This document shows, one piece after another, positions 18,515-27,601 of a DNA stretch of 64,000 nt. This stretch comes from an uncultured Lachnospiraceae bacterium. GTDB taxonomy: Bacteria > Bacillota > Clostridia > Lachnospirales > Lachnospiraceae. The notes beneath the pieces are model-generated. The model was given only the letters and a program-made list of their open reading frames with translations, had not been told where the DNA came from and ran no database searches. Position numbers and translations under genes: made by a program. Each line of letters starts with the position of its first letter. Within the stretch, counting starts at the first letter, position 1. Location: assembly GCA_903789615.1 (NCBI GenBank), contig CAIFEV010000001.1, forward strand, positions 372,001 through 436,000. Reading direction: 5' to 3'.

Positions 18515-19035
18515 TCTCTCAGGCTCTTGAACTGAAGGAAACAGCTTGTATGCTGGTCACGGCGCTGAAGGCCTGCGGCCGGAAGATGGCAACGGCGGAG
18601 TCGCTGACAGGCGGGCTTATAGCGGCGTCGGTCATCTCGATCCCGGGTGCTTCGGAATGTCTGGAAGAAGGATACATCACCTATTCGGACGCAGCCAAGT
18701 CCAAAATGCTCGAAATTCCGCGGGAAGATATCCGGGCGTGGAAAGCGGTGAGCGAGAATACGGCGCGCGCCATGGCAGAAAATGCAGCACGGCTGGCGGG
18801 ATGTGAGTACGGTGTATCCGCCACAGGTGTGGCCGGACCCGATAAAGAGGACGGTCAGGATGTCGGGACTGTCTTTATCGGCTGTTCGTACCCGGATGAA
18901 ATGGGCGGGCGCGCCTGCGAGGTCTGCAGACTTTCGCTCTCCGGTACCCGCAATGAAATCCGAACCAGGACGGTCCTGTCCGCCCTGAAGCTGCTGCTCG
19001 GCCATATGCCGGCAAGGCAGAAGAGCAGGCACTGA
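18511..19035 (+). CDS. CinA C-terminal domain protein, nicotinamide-nucleotide amidase
   Basis: A 174-residue stand-alone CinA_C (PncC) domain, which deamidates nicotinamide mononucleotide in the NAD salvage cycle. Signatures are TAESLTGGLIAASV with SIPGAS, GYITYSDAAKSKML, and ATGVAGPDKEDG. The N-terminal MoCF-like domain of full CinA is missing. ATG 18511 overlaps the pgsA stop (ATGA) with GAAGG ten bases upstream. In many Firmicutes cinA immediately precedes recA, as here, although a terminator separates them. Confidence 0.9.
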   Translation: MISQALELKETACMLVTALKACGRKMATAESLTGGLIAASVISIPGASECLEEGYITYSDAAKSKMLEIPREDIRAWKAVSENTARAMAENAARLAGCEYGVSATGVAGPDKEDGQDVGTVFIGCSYPDEMGGRACEVCRLSLSGTRNEIRTRTVLSALKLLLGHMPARQKSRH

Positions 19036-19064
19036 GCGGCCCCGTACAGGACAGGTTGTTTATT

Positions 19065-19112
19065 ATCCGGATATATGCTATTCTTTCTGCAGGCATATAT
19101 TCCGGATTTTTT
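19065..19112 (+). terminator. Intrinsic terminator before recA
   Basis: ATCCGGATATATGC pairs with GCATATAT-T-CCGGAT with one bulged base, followed by TTTTTT. Confidence 0.85.
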
Positions 19113-19113
19113 C

Positions 19114-19142
19114 TTGACTGTTTTTCGCAGGTGAATTACAAT
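19114..19142 (+). promoter_or_regulatory. Sigma-A promoter of recA
   Basis: TTGACT (19114-19119), 17 bases, TACAAT (19137-19142), just after the upstream terminator. Confidence 0.8.
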
Positions 19143-19147
19143 CAAAT

Positions 19148-19161
19148 CGAACAAATGTTCT
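19148..19161. promoter_or_regulatory. LexA (SOS) box of recA
   Basis: CGAACAAATGTTCT matches the Gram-positive SOS operator CGAAC-N4-GTTCG except at the last base. It sits on the predicted transcription start, where bound LexA would block RNA polymerase. Confidence 0.85.
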
Positions 19162-19176
19162 AAAAGGAGAGTTTGA

Positions 19177-20289
19177 ATGGCTTCTTCAAATAAAACAAAT
19201 ACCGGCAGAGAAAACGACGAAAAGCAGAAGGCGCTGGACGCCGCCATTGCCAATATTGAAAAGGAGTTCGGCAAGGGCAGCGTCATGCGCCTTGGCGAAT
19301 CGGCTGCAGCCCAGAATGTAGAGGCGGAGCCGACCGGATCGCTGAGTCTGGACATAGCTCTTGGAATCGGCGGCGTACCAAAGGGGCGCGTAGTTGAAAT
19401 CTACGGGCCGGAATCCTCCGGCAAGACAACTGTGGCGCTCCACATGGTCGCTGAGGTTCAGAAGCGCGGAGGAATCGCCGGTTTCATCGACGCAGAACAC
19501 GCACTGGATCCCCGCTACGCCAAAAACATCGGCGTAGATATTGACAACCTGTATATCTCCCAGCCGGACAGCGGCGAACAGGCCCTTGAGATCGCGGAAA
19601 CCATGGTGCGTTCCGGGGCTGTGGACATCATCATCATCGACTCGGTGGCGGCACTTGTCCCCAAGGCGGAGATAGACGGCGACATGGGCGACGCGCACGT
19701 AGGCCTGCAGGCACGGCTTATGAGCCAGGCTCTGCGCAAACTGACGCCGGTTGTCAGCAAGAGCAAGTGCATTGTCGTATTTATCAACCAGCTGCGTGAA
19801 AAGGTCGGCATTGTGTTCGGCAATCCGGAGACAACGACCGGCGGACGGGCACTGAAGTTCTATGCGTCTGTTCGGCTTGAGGTGCGCAGAACAGAATCCA
19901 TCAAGCAGAACGGAGAGGTGGTCGGAAACCACGTGCGCGTCAAGGTGGTTAAGAACAAGGTGGCTCCGCCATTCCGGGAGGCGGAATTTGACATTATGTT
20001 CGGAAAGGGGATTTCGCGCGAAGGGGATGTCCTGGATCTGGCCGTGAACTGCAATATCGTGCAGAAGTCCGGCGCGTGGTTTGCCTATAACGGCGAGAAG
20101 ATCGGACAGGGCCGTGAAAACGCGAAAGCATATCTGGCGGAACATCCGGATGTAATGGAGGAAATCACCCGGAAGGTCAGGGACTATTATCACATCGGCA
20201 ATCCGGATGGCGCAGCAGCTTCGGAAGATGAAAGCCCGGAGAGTGACGGGCAGACACCGGACGTACCGGAAAGTGAGCCAGGTGACTGA
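19177..20289 (+). CDS. recA: Recombinase RecA
   Basis: RecA forms filaments on single-stranded DNA, drives strand exchange and triggers LexA self-cleavage. The 370 residues include Walker [10 protein letters not shown] (about 77-85), Walker [11 protein letters not shown], loop 1 [10 protein letters not shown] and the [10 protein letters not shown] block. The acidic C-terminal tail is rich in Glu, Asp and Ser. AAAGGAGAG precedes the ATG. The SOS box upstream indicates damage induction. RecX follows after two bases. Confidence 0.98.
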   Translation: MASSNKTNTGRENDEKQKALDAAIANIEKEFGKGSVMRLGESAAAQNVEAEPTGSLSLDIALGIGGVPKGRVVEIYGPESSGKTTVALHMVAEVQKRGGIAGFIDAEHALDPRYAKNIGVDIDNLYISQPDSGEQALEIAETMVRSGAVDIIIIDSVAALVPKAEIDGDMGDAHVGLQARLMSQALRKLTPVVSKSKCIVVFINQLREKVGIVFGNPETTTGGRALKFYASVRLEVRRTESIKQNGEVVGNHVRVKVVKNKVAPPFREAEFDIMFGKGISREGDVLDLAVNCNIVQKSGAWFAYNGEKIGQGRENAKAYLAEHPDVMEEITRKVRDYYHIGNPDGAAASEDESPESDGQTPDVPESEPGD

Positions 20290-20291
20290 GA

Positions 20292-20924
20292 TTGGAACAT
20301 CAGATTACGGAAATCCGGAAACTGACGAAATCCAGGGCGCTCGTCACGGTGGACGACACGGATACATTCCCTCTGTATACAGGAGAACTTAAGAAATATC
20401 AGATCCGTGAAAACGGGATGATCAGCCCGGATGTCTATGAAGGCATCCGGGAAGGTCTTTACAGGCGGGCACTCACGCGCTGCCTTCATCTGCTCAAAGA
20501 GCGGGACTATCTTCAGGGCGAGATACGGAAGAAGCTGCAGCGCGGCGGATACCCGGAGGACATTATCGAAGCGGTGACGGACTGCCTGAAACGGGAGCGT
20601 TTTCTGGACGATGAGCGTTACATCGGAAACTATCTGCAGTTTCACGGCGGAGAAAAGAGCCGGAGAGCCGTTATGGAATTCCTGAAGAGAAAAGGCGCTG
20701 ATCCGAAGGCGGTCGGGGAGGCGTGTGAGTCCTATTATGAGGACAACCCGGATTCACAGGCGGATCTGGCCGAAAGACTTCTGCGAAAAAAGCTGCATGC
20801 CGGCGATGATCTGAACGACTGGCAGACCCTGCAGAAGGCGAGGGGCTTTCTGTACCGGAAGGGATTTTCCGCAGAGACGGCGGAAAAAGCGCTGCGCTCT
20901 GTCATGGAAGAGAAGGAAACCTGA
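20292..20924 (+). CDS. recX: Regulatory protein RecX
   Basis: RecX caps or disassembles RecA filaments. The 210 residues are rich in charged helices. Two RecX three-helix repeats are recognisable: RRALTRCLHLLKERDYLQGE, then CLKRERFLDDERYI, then further repeats toward the C-terminus. The start is TTG 20292, seven bases after AGGTGA, which overlaps the end of recA; it is translated from the recA mRNA and shares its SOS control. Confidence 0.88.
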   Translation: MEHQITEIRKLTKSRALVTVDDTDTFPLYTGELKKYQIRENGMISPDVYEGIREGLYRRALTRCLHLLKERDYLQGEIRKKLQRGGYPEDIIEAVTDCLKRERFLDDERYIGNYLQFHGGEKSRRAVMEFLKRKGADPKAVGEACESYYEDNPDSQADLAERLLRKKLHAGDDLNDWQTLQKARGFLYRKGFSAETAEKALRSVMEEKET

Positions 20925-20976
20925 GGCGGGGAACGCCGTCAGGCCGTCAGATGCCGGCATTTGCCGGTAAGAAATC

Positions 20977-21005
20977 TTGACAGGTTATTAAATTCCGGTT
21001 AATAT
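20977..21005 (+). promoter_or_regulatory. Sigma-A promoter of rny
   Basis: TTGACA (20977-20982), 17 bases, TAATAT (21000-21005); start of transcription near 21012. Confidence 0.8.
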
Positions 21006-21036
21006 TTTACTGTTGTGTAATGCAACAAAACTTTAT

Positions 21037-21042
21037 AGGAGG
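21037..21042 (+). promoter_or_regulatory. Ribosome binding site that fixes the rny start
   Basis: AGGAGG seven bases before GTG 21050. The only earlier in-frame ATG (21020) lies upstream of this site and about eight bases from the predicted mRNA end. Confidence 0.75.
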
Positions 21043-21049
21043 CGCTCTT

Positions 21050-22594
21050 GTGCTGTATGTTATTATCGCGGTCGTAACGGCTGTGATAGCAGCAGGGGCC
21101 GCTTGGACAGCAGCCAACAAGTCCAGAGACAGGAAGGACGCCGATGCCCTTCAAAGTGCTCAGACCAAGGCCAGGCAGATCATTGATGATGCTTTAAAGC
21201 AGGCTGATTCCACGAAAAAGGAAACCCTTCTCGCCGCAAAGGAAGAAGCTCTCCGCTCCAAGAATGAAGCAGAGAGAGAATTCCGCGAGAGACGGGCGGA
21301 AATTTCGAAGAATGAACATCGTGTTCAGAACAAGGAAGAACAGCTTGACAAAAAGGCGGATTCTCTTGAGAAGCGCGAACAGGAACTTGCCAGAAAAGAA
21401 GACGACCTGAGTAAGGCAAGGAAACAAGTGGACACCCTCACGGCAAAGAGACTGCAGGAACTTGAACGAATTTCAGGTCTTACCTCCGAACAGGCAAAAG
21501 AAGTTTTGCTGAAATCTGTTGAAGAAAGTGTTAAGCACGACGCTGCTGTCATGATCAAGAACGTTGAGAGCAGAGCCAAAGAAGAAGCGGACAAGAAGGC
21601 AAGGGACATCGTCGTAAATGCGATTCAGCGCTGCGCGATGGACAATGTCGCCGAGGCTACCATCTCGGTTGTCCAGCTTCCGAATGATGACATGAAGGGA
21701 AGGATCATCGGCCGGGAAGGCCGGAATATCCGGACTCTTGAGACACTGACCGGTGTGGAGCTGATTATCGACGACACGCCGGATGCGGTTGTCCTCTCCG
21801 GATTTGATCCGATCCGGCGTGAAGTTGCCAGAATCGCACTCGAAAAACTGATTGTCGACGGACGTATCCACCCGGCAAGAATTGAGGAGATGGTTGAGAA
21901 GGCGAGAAGAGAAGTCGACCAGCTCATCAAGGAAGCAGGCGAGAATGCGGCGCTCGAAGTTGGTGTGCACGGACTGAATCCAGAGCTTATCAAGCTGATC
22001 GGACGGATGAAGTTCCGCACAAGCTACGGCCAGAATGCACTGCAGCATTCTATTGAAGTCGCACAGATCAGCGGGCTGATCGCTTCGGAGATCGGTGTCG
22101 ATGTGAAGATGGCCAAGCGCGCCGGTCTTCTGCATGATATCGGAAAGTCGGTCGATCATGAGATCGAGGGAACGCATGTACAGATCGGCGTTGATATCTG
22201 CAAGAAGTACAAGGAAAACCCGGTTATCGTCAATGCGGTTGCAGCCCACCATGGAGACTGCGAGCCGGAAAGTCTGATCGCTGTGATCGTTCAGGCAGCC
22301 GATACCATTTCGGCGGCCCGTCCGGGAGCGAGAAGAGAAACCATGGAAGCTTACACAAACAGATTAAAGCAGCTTGAGGATATCACGAATTCCTTCAAGG
22401 GAGTTCAGAAATCCTATGCTATTCAGGCAGGTCGGGAAGTACGAGTTATGGTGATTCCGGAAGTCGTCAATGATAACGATATGGTTCTTCTGGCCCACGA
22501 TATTTCCAAACAGATCGAAGATCAGATGGAATACCCGGGACAGATCAAGGTCAGCGTTATCAGAGAATCACGTGCAGTTGATTATGCTAAATAA
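21050..22594 (+). CDS. rny: Ribonuclease Y
   Basis: RNase Y is the membrane-anchored endoribonuclease that starts mRNA decay in many Gram-positives. From GTG 21050 the protein has 514 residues, the family's usual size. The order is an N-terminal membrane helix (1-20), a long charged coiled coil (about 25-165), a KH domain with [13 protein letters not shown], and an HD domain with [12 protein letters not shown]. The frame extends back to ATG 21020, but the ribosome site selects the GTG. A terminator follows. Confidence 0.96.
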   Translation: MLYVIIAVVTAVIAAGAAWTAANKSRDRKDADALQSAQTKARQIIDDALKQADSTKKETLLAAKEEALRSKNEAEREFRERRAEISKNEHRVQNKEEQLDKKADSLEKREQELARKEDDLSKARKQVDTLTAKRLQELERISGLTSEQAKEVLLKSVEESVKHDAAVMIKNVESRAKEEADKKARDIVVNAIQRCAMDNVAEATISVVQLPNDDMKGRIIGREGRNIRTLETLTGVELIIDDTPDAVVLSGFDPIRREVARIALEKLIVDGRIHPARIEEMVEKARREVDQLIKEAGENAALEVGVHGLNPELIKLIGRMKFRTSYGQNALQHSIEVAQISGLIASEIGVDVKMAKRAGLLHDIGKSVDHEIEGTHVQIGVDICKKYKENPVIVNAVAAHHGDCEPESLIAVIVQAADTISAARPGARRETMEAYTNRLKQLEDITNSFKGVQKSYAIQAGREVRVMVIPEVVNDNDMVLLAHDISKQIEDQMEYPGQIKVSVIRESRAVDYAK

Positions 22595-22613
22595 GCTATC
22601 AGAAGACAAAGAA

Positions 22614-22647
22614 GTCCGGAAGGTGATGAGCCTCCCGGATTTTTTTT
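22614..22647 (+). terminator. Intrinsic terminator after rny
   Basis: TCCGG-A-AGG pairs with CCT-C-CCGGA around TGATGAG, followed by eight T. Confidence 0.85.
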
Positions 22648-22722
22648 GCAGCGGCAGCACACGACTCATGTGTTAATTTTCAAAAGAAAATGCTTAATAT
22701 TCTTATAAAACTTAATTAGAGC

Positions 22723-22751
22723 TTGCGCTTTTTCTTTCGCACCTGTATTGT
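22723..22751 (+). promoter_or_regulatory. Probable promoter of the aminotransferase-proC operon
   Basis: TTGCGC (22723-22728), 17 bases, TATTGT (22746-22751). It is weaker than the other promoters in the window. Confidence 0.45.
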
Positions 22752-22788
22752 AGTGTATGTGTGTCTGAAACATGAAGGAGGGATTATC

Positions 22789-24081
22789 ATGAAGTACAAG
22801 GATATGACGACCGAAGAGCTGAAAGCACTTGAGACATCTCTGTCAGAGCAGTACGAAGATGCAAAAGCAGCCGGCCTTAAGCTGGATATGTCCAGAGGCA
22901 AGCCTTCGCCGGATCAGCTTACTATTTCGAGAGGGCTTCTGGATGTGGTCAACTCGAAATCCGATCTTCATGCGGAAGACGGAACAGACTGCAGCAACTA
23001 CGGGAATCTTACCGGAATCCCTGAGTGCAGGAGGCTGCTCGCACAGATGATAGGAACAACGCCGGAGCATGTATTTGTCTTCGGAGCTTCCAGCCTGAAT
23101 ATCATGTACGATCAGGTGGCCAGAAGTTTCCTGCACGGCGTCTGCGGCTCCACGCCCTGGTCCCGTCTGGATGAAGTGAAGTGGCTCTGCCCGGTTCCTG
23201 GGTATGACCGTCATTTCGGCGTTACGGAGAGCTTCGGTGTGAATATGATCAATATCCCGATGCGTGAGGACGGTCCGGATATGGATCTTGTCGAAAAGTA
23301 CGTTGAGAATGACCCGGCGGTCAAAGGGATCTGGTGTGTTCCAAAGTACTCCAATCCGCAGGGATTCACGTATTCAGACGAGACGGTGAGACGGTTTGCG
23401 GCACTTAAACCCGCTGCAGAGGATTTCCGGATCTACTGGGATAATGCGTATGCCGTGCATCATCTGTACGGCAGCCACAAGCCGGATACTCTGCTTGACA
23501 TCATTTCAGAGTGCGAAAAGGCCGGTCATCCGGATATGGTCTTTGAATTCTTCTCAACCAGCAAGATCAGTTTCCCGGGCGCCGGCGTCTCTGGAATCGC
23601 ATCTTCTCCGAAGAACCTGGAAGATATTAAAAAATGTATGTCTGTCCAGATCATCGGACACGACAAGCTGAACCAGCTCAGACATGCAAGATTCTTTAAG
23701 GACGGTGCGGGAATAGAAAGCCAGATGAAAAAGCACGCGGAGTATGTCCGGCCGAAGTTTGAAGCACTCCTTTCGGTCCTTGACAGAGAACTTTCCGGCA
23801 CTGGGACCGGGAGATGGACCAGCCCCAACGGCGGATATTTCATCTCGTTTGACTCGGAGGAGAAGGGCTGCGCAAAGGAAATCGTGCAGCTGTGTGCAGA
23901 TGCCGGTGTGAAACTGACCGGTGCGGGAGCCTCATTTCCATATCACCAGGATCCGGAAGACACCAATATCCGCCTTGCACCGACCTTCCCAACGATAGAG
24001 GATCTCACGAAAGCGGCTGAAATTTTCACCCTCTGCGTGAGACTTGTGAGCATAAGAAAAATTCTTGAGGAGAGAGCCTGA
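22789..24081 (+). CDS. PLP-dependent aminotransferase, probable aspartate aminotransferase
   Basis: A 430-residue fold-type I aminotransferase of the clade with a MocR-like C-terminal domain (Pfam PF12897), several members of which are aspartate aminotransferases. The cofactor Lys lies in FFSTSKISFPGAG. Other features are LDMSRGKPSPDQL near the N-terminus, WCVPKYSNPQG, YWDNAYAVHHLY and APTFPTIEDL near the end. ATG 22789 follows AAGGAGGG; upstream codons in the same frame overlap the promoter. It overlaps proC by one base, which suggests amino-acid biosynthesis. The exact substrate is inferred from the family. Confidence 0.82.
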   Translation: MKYKDMTTEELKALETSLSEQYEDAKAAGLKLDMSRGKPSPDQLTISRGLLDVVNSKSDLHAEDGTDCSNYGNLTGIPECRRLLAQMIGTTPEHVFVFGASSLNIMYDQVARSFLHGVCGSTPWSRLDEVKWLCPVPGYDRHFGVTESFGVNMINIPMREDGPDMDLVEKYVENDPAVKGIWCVPKYSNPQGFTYSDETVRRFAALKPAAEDFRIYWDNAYAVHHLYGSHKPDTLLDIISECEKAGHPDMVFEFFSTSKISFPGAGVSGIASSPKNLEDIKKCMSVQIIGHDKLNQLRHARFFKDGAGIESQMKKHAEYVRPKFEALLSVLDRELSGTGTGRWTSPNGGYFISFDSEEKGCAKEIVQLCADAGVKLTGAGASFPYHQDPEDTNIRLAPTFPTIEDLTKAAEIFTLCVRLVSIRKILEERA

Positions 24082-24869
24082 TGAAAATCGGTTTCATCGG
24101 AATGGGGAATATGGGCCGTGCCATGGCGGAAGGTGCGATCCGCGTGTTCGGGGCCGGAAACTGCGTTTTTTCTGTTCCGGACAGGAAGCACGGTGAAGAA
24201 ACGGCTGCGGCGACAGGGATGACATTTGCCATGACCAATGTTCAGGCAGCCGATGCGGATATTGTCGTGCTCGCGGTGAAGCCGCAGGTCTATGCGGAAG
24301 TTGCCGGGGAGATACGCGGAAACCTGCCGCAGGGGGCACTGGTTGTATCTCCGGCGCCCGGCATCACGATTGGCGCGCTTTCCGGGATGCTCGGAGGCCA
24401 CGAAAAAATCGCACGCATCATGCCGAACCTGGCCGCAAAGGTCGGAGAGAGTATGACCGGCGTGACATATGGTGACGCCCTTGGAGAGGAAGACCGGAGG
24501 GCTGTCGAAACTCTTCTGAAGTCCTTCGGCGGGGTGGCGGAAGTTCCCGAAAAACTTATGGATGCCGTTGTCTGTGTTTCCGGTTCTTCTCCGGCATATG
24601 TCTATATTTTCATTGAGGCGCTCGCGGACAGTGCCGTGAAATACGGAATTCCGAGAAAGACTGCTGTTAAGATGGCAGCTCAGACGGTGCTCGGTGCGGC
24701 GAAGATGGTGCTTGAGACGGGGGAGGACCCGGCTGTCCTGAAGAACGCCGTGTGCTCTCCGGCAGGCACGACGATTCAGGGAGTGTCCGCGCTGGAGGAA
24801 TGCGGCTTCCGGAGCGCCGTGATCCGAGCGACGGACGCCTGCTATAAGAAATGTACAGAGATAAAATGA
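24081..24869 (+). CDS. proC: Pyrroline-5-carboxylate reductase
   Basis: Last enzyme of proline synthesis, reducing pyrroline-5-carboxylate with NAD(P)H. The 262 residues fit. The Rossmann motif GFIGMGNMGRAMAEG opens the protein, AVKPQVYAEV follows, and the C-terminal dimer domain carries VSGSSPAYVYIFIEAL and SPAGTTIQGVSALEE. The start overlaps the aminotransferase stop (TGATG) and the end overlaps the NUDIX gene, so all three are probably one translational unit. Confidence 0.95.
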   Translation: MKIGFIGMGNMGRAMAEGAIRVFGAGNCVFSVPDRKHGEETAAATGMTFAMTNVQAADADIVVLAVKPQVYAEVAGEIRGNLPQGALVVSPAPGITIGALSGMLGGHEKIARIMPNLAAKVGESMTGVTYGDALGEEDRRAVETLLKSFGGVAEVPEKLMDAVVCVSGSSPAYVYIFIEALADSAVKYGIPRKTAVKMAAQTVLGAAKMVLETGEDPAVLKNAVCSPAGTTIQGVSALEECGFRSAVIRATDACYKKCTEIK

Positions 24870-25432
24870 CAGACGGGAATCCTAAGAAGCATATCATACG
24901 AACCGGACGCGAAGTCGTGTATCAGGGGGCGATTCTGAAATTCTGCAGGGATACGATTCACACCCCGGACGGCCGGACGGAATACTATGATTTTGTCGAT
25001 CACAGCCGGGCGGCAGCCTGTGTTGCCGTCCGTGACGACGGAAAAATTCTGCTGGTGCGGCAGTACCGGGAGGCTATTGACAGGATTGCGACAGAAATTC
25101 CGGCCGGCGGGATAAACAGAGGAGAGACAAGCCTTCAGGCGGCGGCAAGAGAGCTGGAAGAAGAGACCGGGTACCGCGCGAAGCGCGTATCACCTCTGCT
25201 TTCCGAGATAACAGCCATCGCCTACAGCAATGAAGTCGTGGATGTTTTTCTTGCGGAGGGGCTTGAGATGACAAGCCAGCACCTGGACCCGGATGAGGCG
25301 ATAGAGCCGCTGTTTCTCACGCCGGAGGAATTTATTCGGGAAGTCGCGGAGGGCAGGATCCAGGACTCCAAGACGATCGCGGCGGTCATGACCTGGATTG
25401 CAAAAGACCGGATCAAGAGAAATGACAGATAA
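24866..25432 (+). CDS. NUDIX hydrolase, ADP-ribose pyrophosphatase type
   Basis: Splits nucleotide diphosphate sugars, probably ADP-ribose, to AMP and a sugar phosphate. The NUDIX box is complete: GGINRGETSLQAAARELEEE followed by TG. The N-terminal extension and the VRQYREAI segment resemble YqkG/NudF enzymes, which are about this size (188 residues). ATG 24866 overlaps the proC stop as ATGA; ATG 24851 in the same frame is an alternative that would add five residues. The substrate is inferred from the subfamily. Confidence 0.85.
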   Translation: MTDGNPKKHIIRTGREVVYQGAILKFCRDTIHTPDGRTEYYDFVDHSRAAACVAVRDDGKILLVRQYREAIDRIATEIPAGGINRGETSLQAAARELEEETGYRAKRVSPLLSEITAIAYSNEVVDVFLAEGLEMTSQHLDPDEAIEPLFLTPEEFIREVAEGRIQDSKTIAAVMTWIAKDRIKRNDR

Positions 25433-25433
25433 G

Positions 25434-25480
25434 AAAAACCCGGGAGCAGGTGTGCAGCCTCTTCCCGGGTTTGTTATTTT
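25434..25480. terminator. Bidirectional intrinsic terminator
   Basis: AAACCCGGGA and TCCCGGGTTT form a perfect ten-pair stem with A-rich and T-rich flanks. It serves the convergent NUDIX and aroF genes. Confidence 0.85.
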
Positions 25481-25492
25481 CCAAACTTTTGC

Positions 25493-26521
25493 TCAGACGA
25501 CCTCGGCGATATCGTAGATCAGCCGCTCAGTCTGTTCCCATCCGAGGCACGGGTCGGTTATGGATTTTCCGTATACGCCGTCGCCGATCTTCTGCGCACC
25601 TGGCTCAATGTAACTCTCGATCATCAGTCCCTTTACGAAATCATGCACCTCTTTTGAATACCGGCGGCTGTGCATGATTTCCCTGGCGATGCGGATCTGC
25701 TCGAAGTATTGCTTTCCGGAGTTGCTGTGATTCGTGTCGATGACGACAGACGGGTTTGCAAGTCCGCGCTGGCGGTACATCTTCATGAGCAGTACGATGT
25801 CCTCGTAGTGGTAGTTCGTGATATTTTGTCCGTGCTTGTTCTGAGCTCCGCGAAGAACCGCGTGGGCGAGCGGGTTTCCGTCCGTCTTCGTCTCGTACTG
25901 ACGGTAGATGAATTCCTGCGGCGCCTGCGCTGCAACGATGGAGTTGAGCATGACCTGAAAATCACCGGAAGTCGGGTTCTTCATTCCGACCGGCACGTCA
26001 CAGCCGCTGGACACCAGACGATGCTGCTGATTTTCGACCGATCTGGCACCGATAGCAACATATGAGAGGACGTCGCTTAAATAGGCGTAATTTTCCGGAT
26101 AGAGCATCTCGTCGGCGGGCATCATCTCGGTCTTCTCCATCACGTCGATGTGCATCTTGCGGATTGCGACAAGCCCGTGATACAGATCCGGCCGTCCCTC
26201 CGGGTCCGGCTGGTGAAGCATACCCTTGTAGCCAAGACCGGTCGTGCGCGGCTTGTTGGTATAGACGCGCGGAATGATGATCAGTTTATCCCGGACCTTG
26301 TCATAGACCTTGCGCAGACGCTGCGTGTAATCGAGCACGGCGGTCTCGTTGTCGGCCGAGCACGGCCCGATGATGAGCAGAAATTTATCGGATTTTCCGG
26401 TGAACACATCGGCAATGGCTGCATCTTCTCTTTTTTTCTGCTCGGCGGCCCGCATGGAAACCGGGAACAGGGCCCTGACTTCCTCCGGCGCCGGCATTTC
26501 CTTGATGATATGGAAGCTCAT
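25493..26521 (-). CDS. aroF: 3-deoxy-7-phosphoheptulonate synthase (class I DAHP synthase)
   Basis: Condenses phosphoenolpyruvate and erythrose-4-phosphate, the first step of the shikimate pathway. The 342 residues and motifs LIIGPCSADNE, PRVYTNKPRTTGLGYKG, GARSVENQQHR, VGMKNPTSGD and VIDTNHSNSGK mark the AroF/G/H class. Metal ligands (Cys in GPCS, His in NHSNS) are present. ATG 26521 has AGAGGGG upstream. Whether it is sensitive to phenylalanine, tyrosine or tryptophan cannot be read from the sequence. No other shikimate genes are close. Confidence 0.95.
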   Translation of the reverse strand: MSFHIIKEMPAPEEVRALFPVSMRAAEQKKREDAAIADVFTGKSDKFLLIIGPCSADNETAVLDYTQRLRKVYDKVRDKLIIIPRVYTNKPRTTGLGYKGMLHQPDPEGRPDLYHGLVAIRKMHIDVMEKTEMMPADEMLYPENYAYLSDVLSYVAIGARSVENQQHRLVSSGCDVPVGMKNPTSGDFQVMLNSIVAAQAPQEFIYRQYETKTDGNPLAHAVLRGAQNKHGQNITNYHYEDIVLLMKMYRQRGLANPSVVIDTNHSNSGKQYFEQIRIAREIMHSRRYSKEVHDFVKGLMIESYIEPGAQKIGDGVYGKSITDPCLGWEQTERLIYDIAEVV

Positions 26522-26562
26522 GAAATACCCCTCTTGCTGGAAAATGACTGCATATGTTCCGG

Positions 26563-26591
26563 ATTATAATATTTGAAACGGAATTTGTAAA
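26563..26591 (-). promoter_or_regulatory. Sigma-A promoter of aroF
   Basis: On the minus strand: TTTACA (26591-26586), 17 bases, TATAAT (26568-26563), giving a leader of about 35 bases. Confidence 0.75.
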
Positions 26592-26601
26592 TGGAGCCGC
26601 A

Positions 26602-26630
26602 TTGTTTTTCATGCGTCAGTATGGTAAAAT
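26602..26630 (+). promoter_or_regulatory. Sigma-A promoter of kduI-kduD
   Basis: TTGTTT (26602-26607), 17 bases, TAAAAT (26625-26630) with a TGG extension. It is only ten bases from the divergent aroF promoter. Confidence 0.7.
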
Positions 26631-26674
26631 GGCAACAGTTTATGAAAACACTTACACAGGAGGTTTTCTATAGT

Positions 26675-27517
26675 ATGGAAGTCAGACCAGGAGCAAATCC
26701 GGCGGACGTCAAAAACTATGACACGGCAAGACTCCGCCACGATTTTCTGATTCAGGATCTCTTCGTACCGGATGAGATCAAGTGCATCTATTCGCAGATT
26801 GACCGCATCATCGTCGGCTCAGCGACTCCGGTGAAGAAGGAACTGAAGCTTGAGGCGGGAGAGGAGCTGCGCGCGAAGTATTTCCTTGAGAGACGGGAGA
26901 TGGGAATCATCAACATCGGCGGCAGCGGAACGGTGACCGTGGACGGCAGGGAGTACCATTTCAAGCGCAAAGACGGTATGTACATCGGCATGGGCGCAAA
27001 GGACATCACCTTCCGCAGCGATTCGGAAGACACTCCGGCAAAGTTCTATTTCAATTCTGCTCCGGCGCACCGCACCTGCCCGACTGTGTTTATTGATCCG
27101 GGCAAAGATATTCTTCCGGAGAACAAGAAGGAACTGGGGACGCTTGAGGATTCCAACCACCGCACTATCAACAAATACATCCTTCCGGGACAGGTCGAAT
27201 CCTGCCAGCTTGAGATGGGCATGACCTGCCTTGAGCCGGGATCTGTGTGGAATACGATGCCCTGCCACACGCACGACCGCCGCATGGAAGTGTATCTGTA
27301 CTTTGATGTGCCGGAGGATTCTGTTGTGTTCCATTACATGGGTGAGCCGACAGAGACGCGCCATATCGTGATGCGCAACGAAGAGGCGGTCATCTCTCCG
27401 AGCTGGTCGATCCACTGCGCTTCCGCGACGCATGCCTACACGTTCATCTGGGGCATGGTCGGCGAAAATCAGGATTTTGACGACATGGACGATGTTCCGA
27501 TGGAAGACCTGAAATAA
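26675..27517 (+). CDS. kduI: 5-dehydro-4-deoxy-D-glucuronate isomerase
   Basis: KduI isomerises 5-keto-4-deoxyuronate, the product of pectin or glycosaminoglycan lyases, to 2,5-diketo-3-deoxygluconate. The 280 residues match the family. The cupin metal site is visible as MPCHTHDRRMEVYLYFD, and HIVMRNEEAVISPSWSIH supplies the later histidine. The N-terminus MEVRPGANPADVKNYD aligns with the known start, so ATG 26675 is taken; AGGAGG lies eleven bases upstream. KduD follows, completing two successive pathway steps. Confidence 0.95.
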   Translation: MEVRPGANPADVKNYDTARLRHDFLIQDLFVPDEIKCIYSQIDRIIVGSATPVKKELKLEAGEELRAKYFLERREMGIINIGGSGTVTVDGREYHFKRKDGMYIGMGAKDITFRSDSEDTPAKFYFNSAPAHRTCPTVFIDPGKDILPENKKELGTLEDSNHRTINKYILPGQVESCQLEMGMTCLEPGSVWNTMPCHTHDRRMEVYLYFDVPEDSVVFHYMGEPTETRHIVMRNEEAVISPSWSIHCASATHAYTFIWGMVGENQDFDDMDDVPMEDLK

Positions 27518-27601
27518 TTCGGGCGGAGTTGTTTTTAACGGATTCATCGGGACCGGCTTGTCCGGTCCTTTGAATAGACAAACAGACAGGGAGGTTTTAC
27601 A

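Noticed and set aside
21020-21049. ATG 21020 as the rny start
   Set aside because: It is about eight bases from the predicted mRNA start and upstream of the AGGAGG site that serves GTG 21050.
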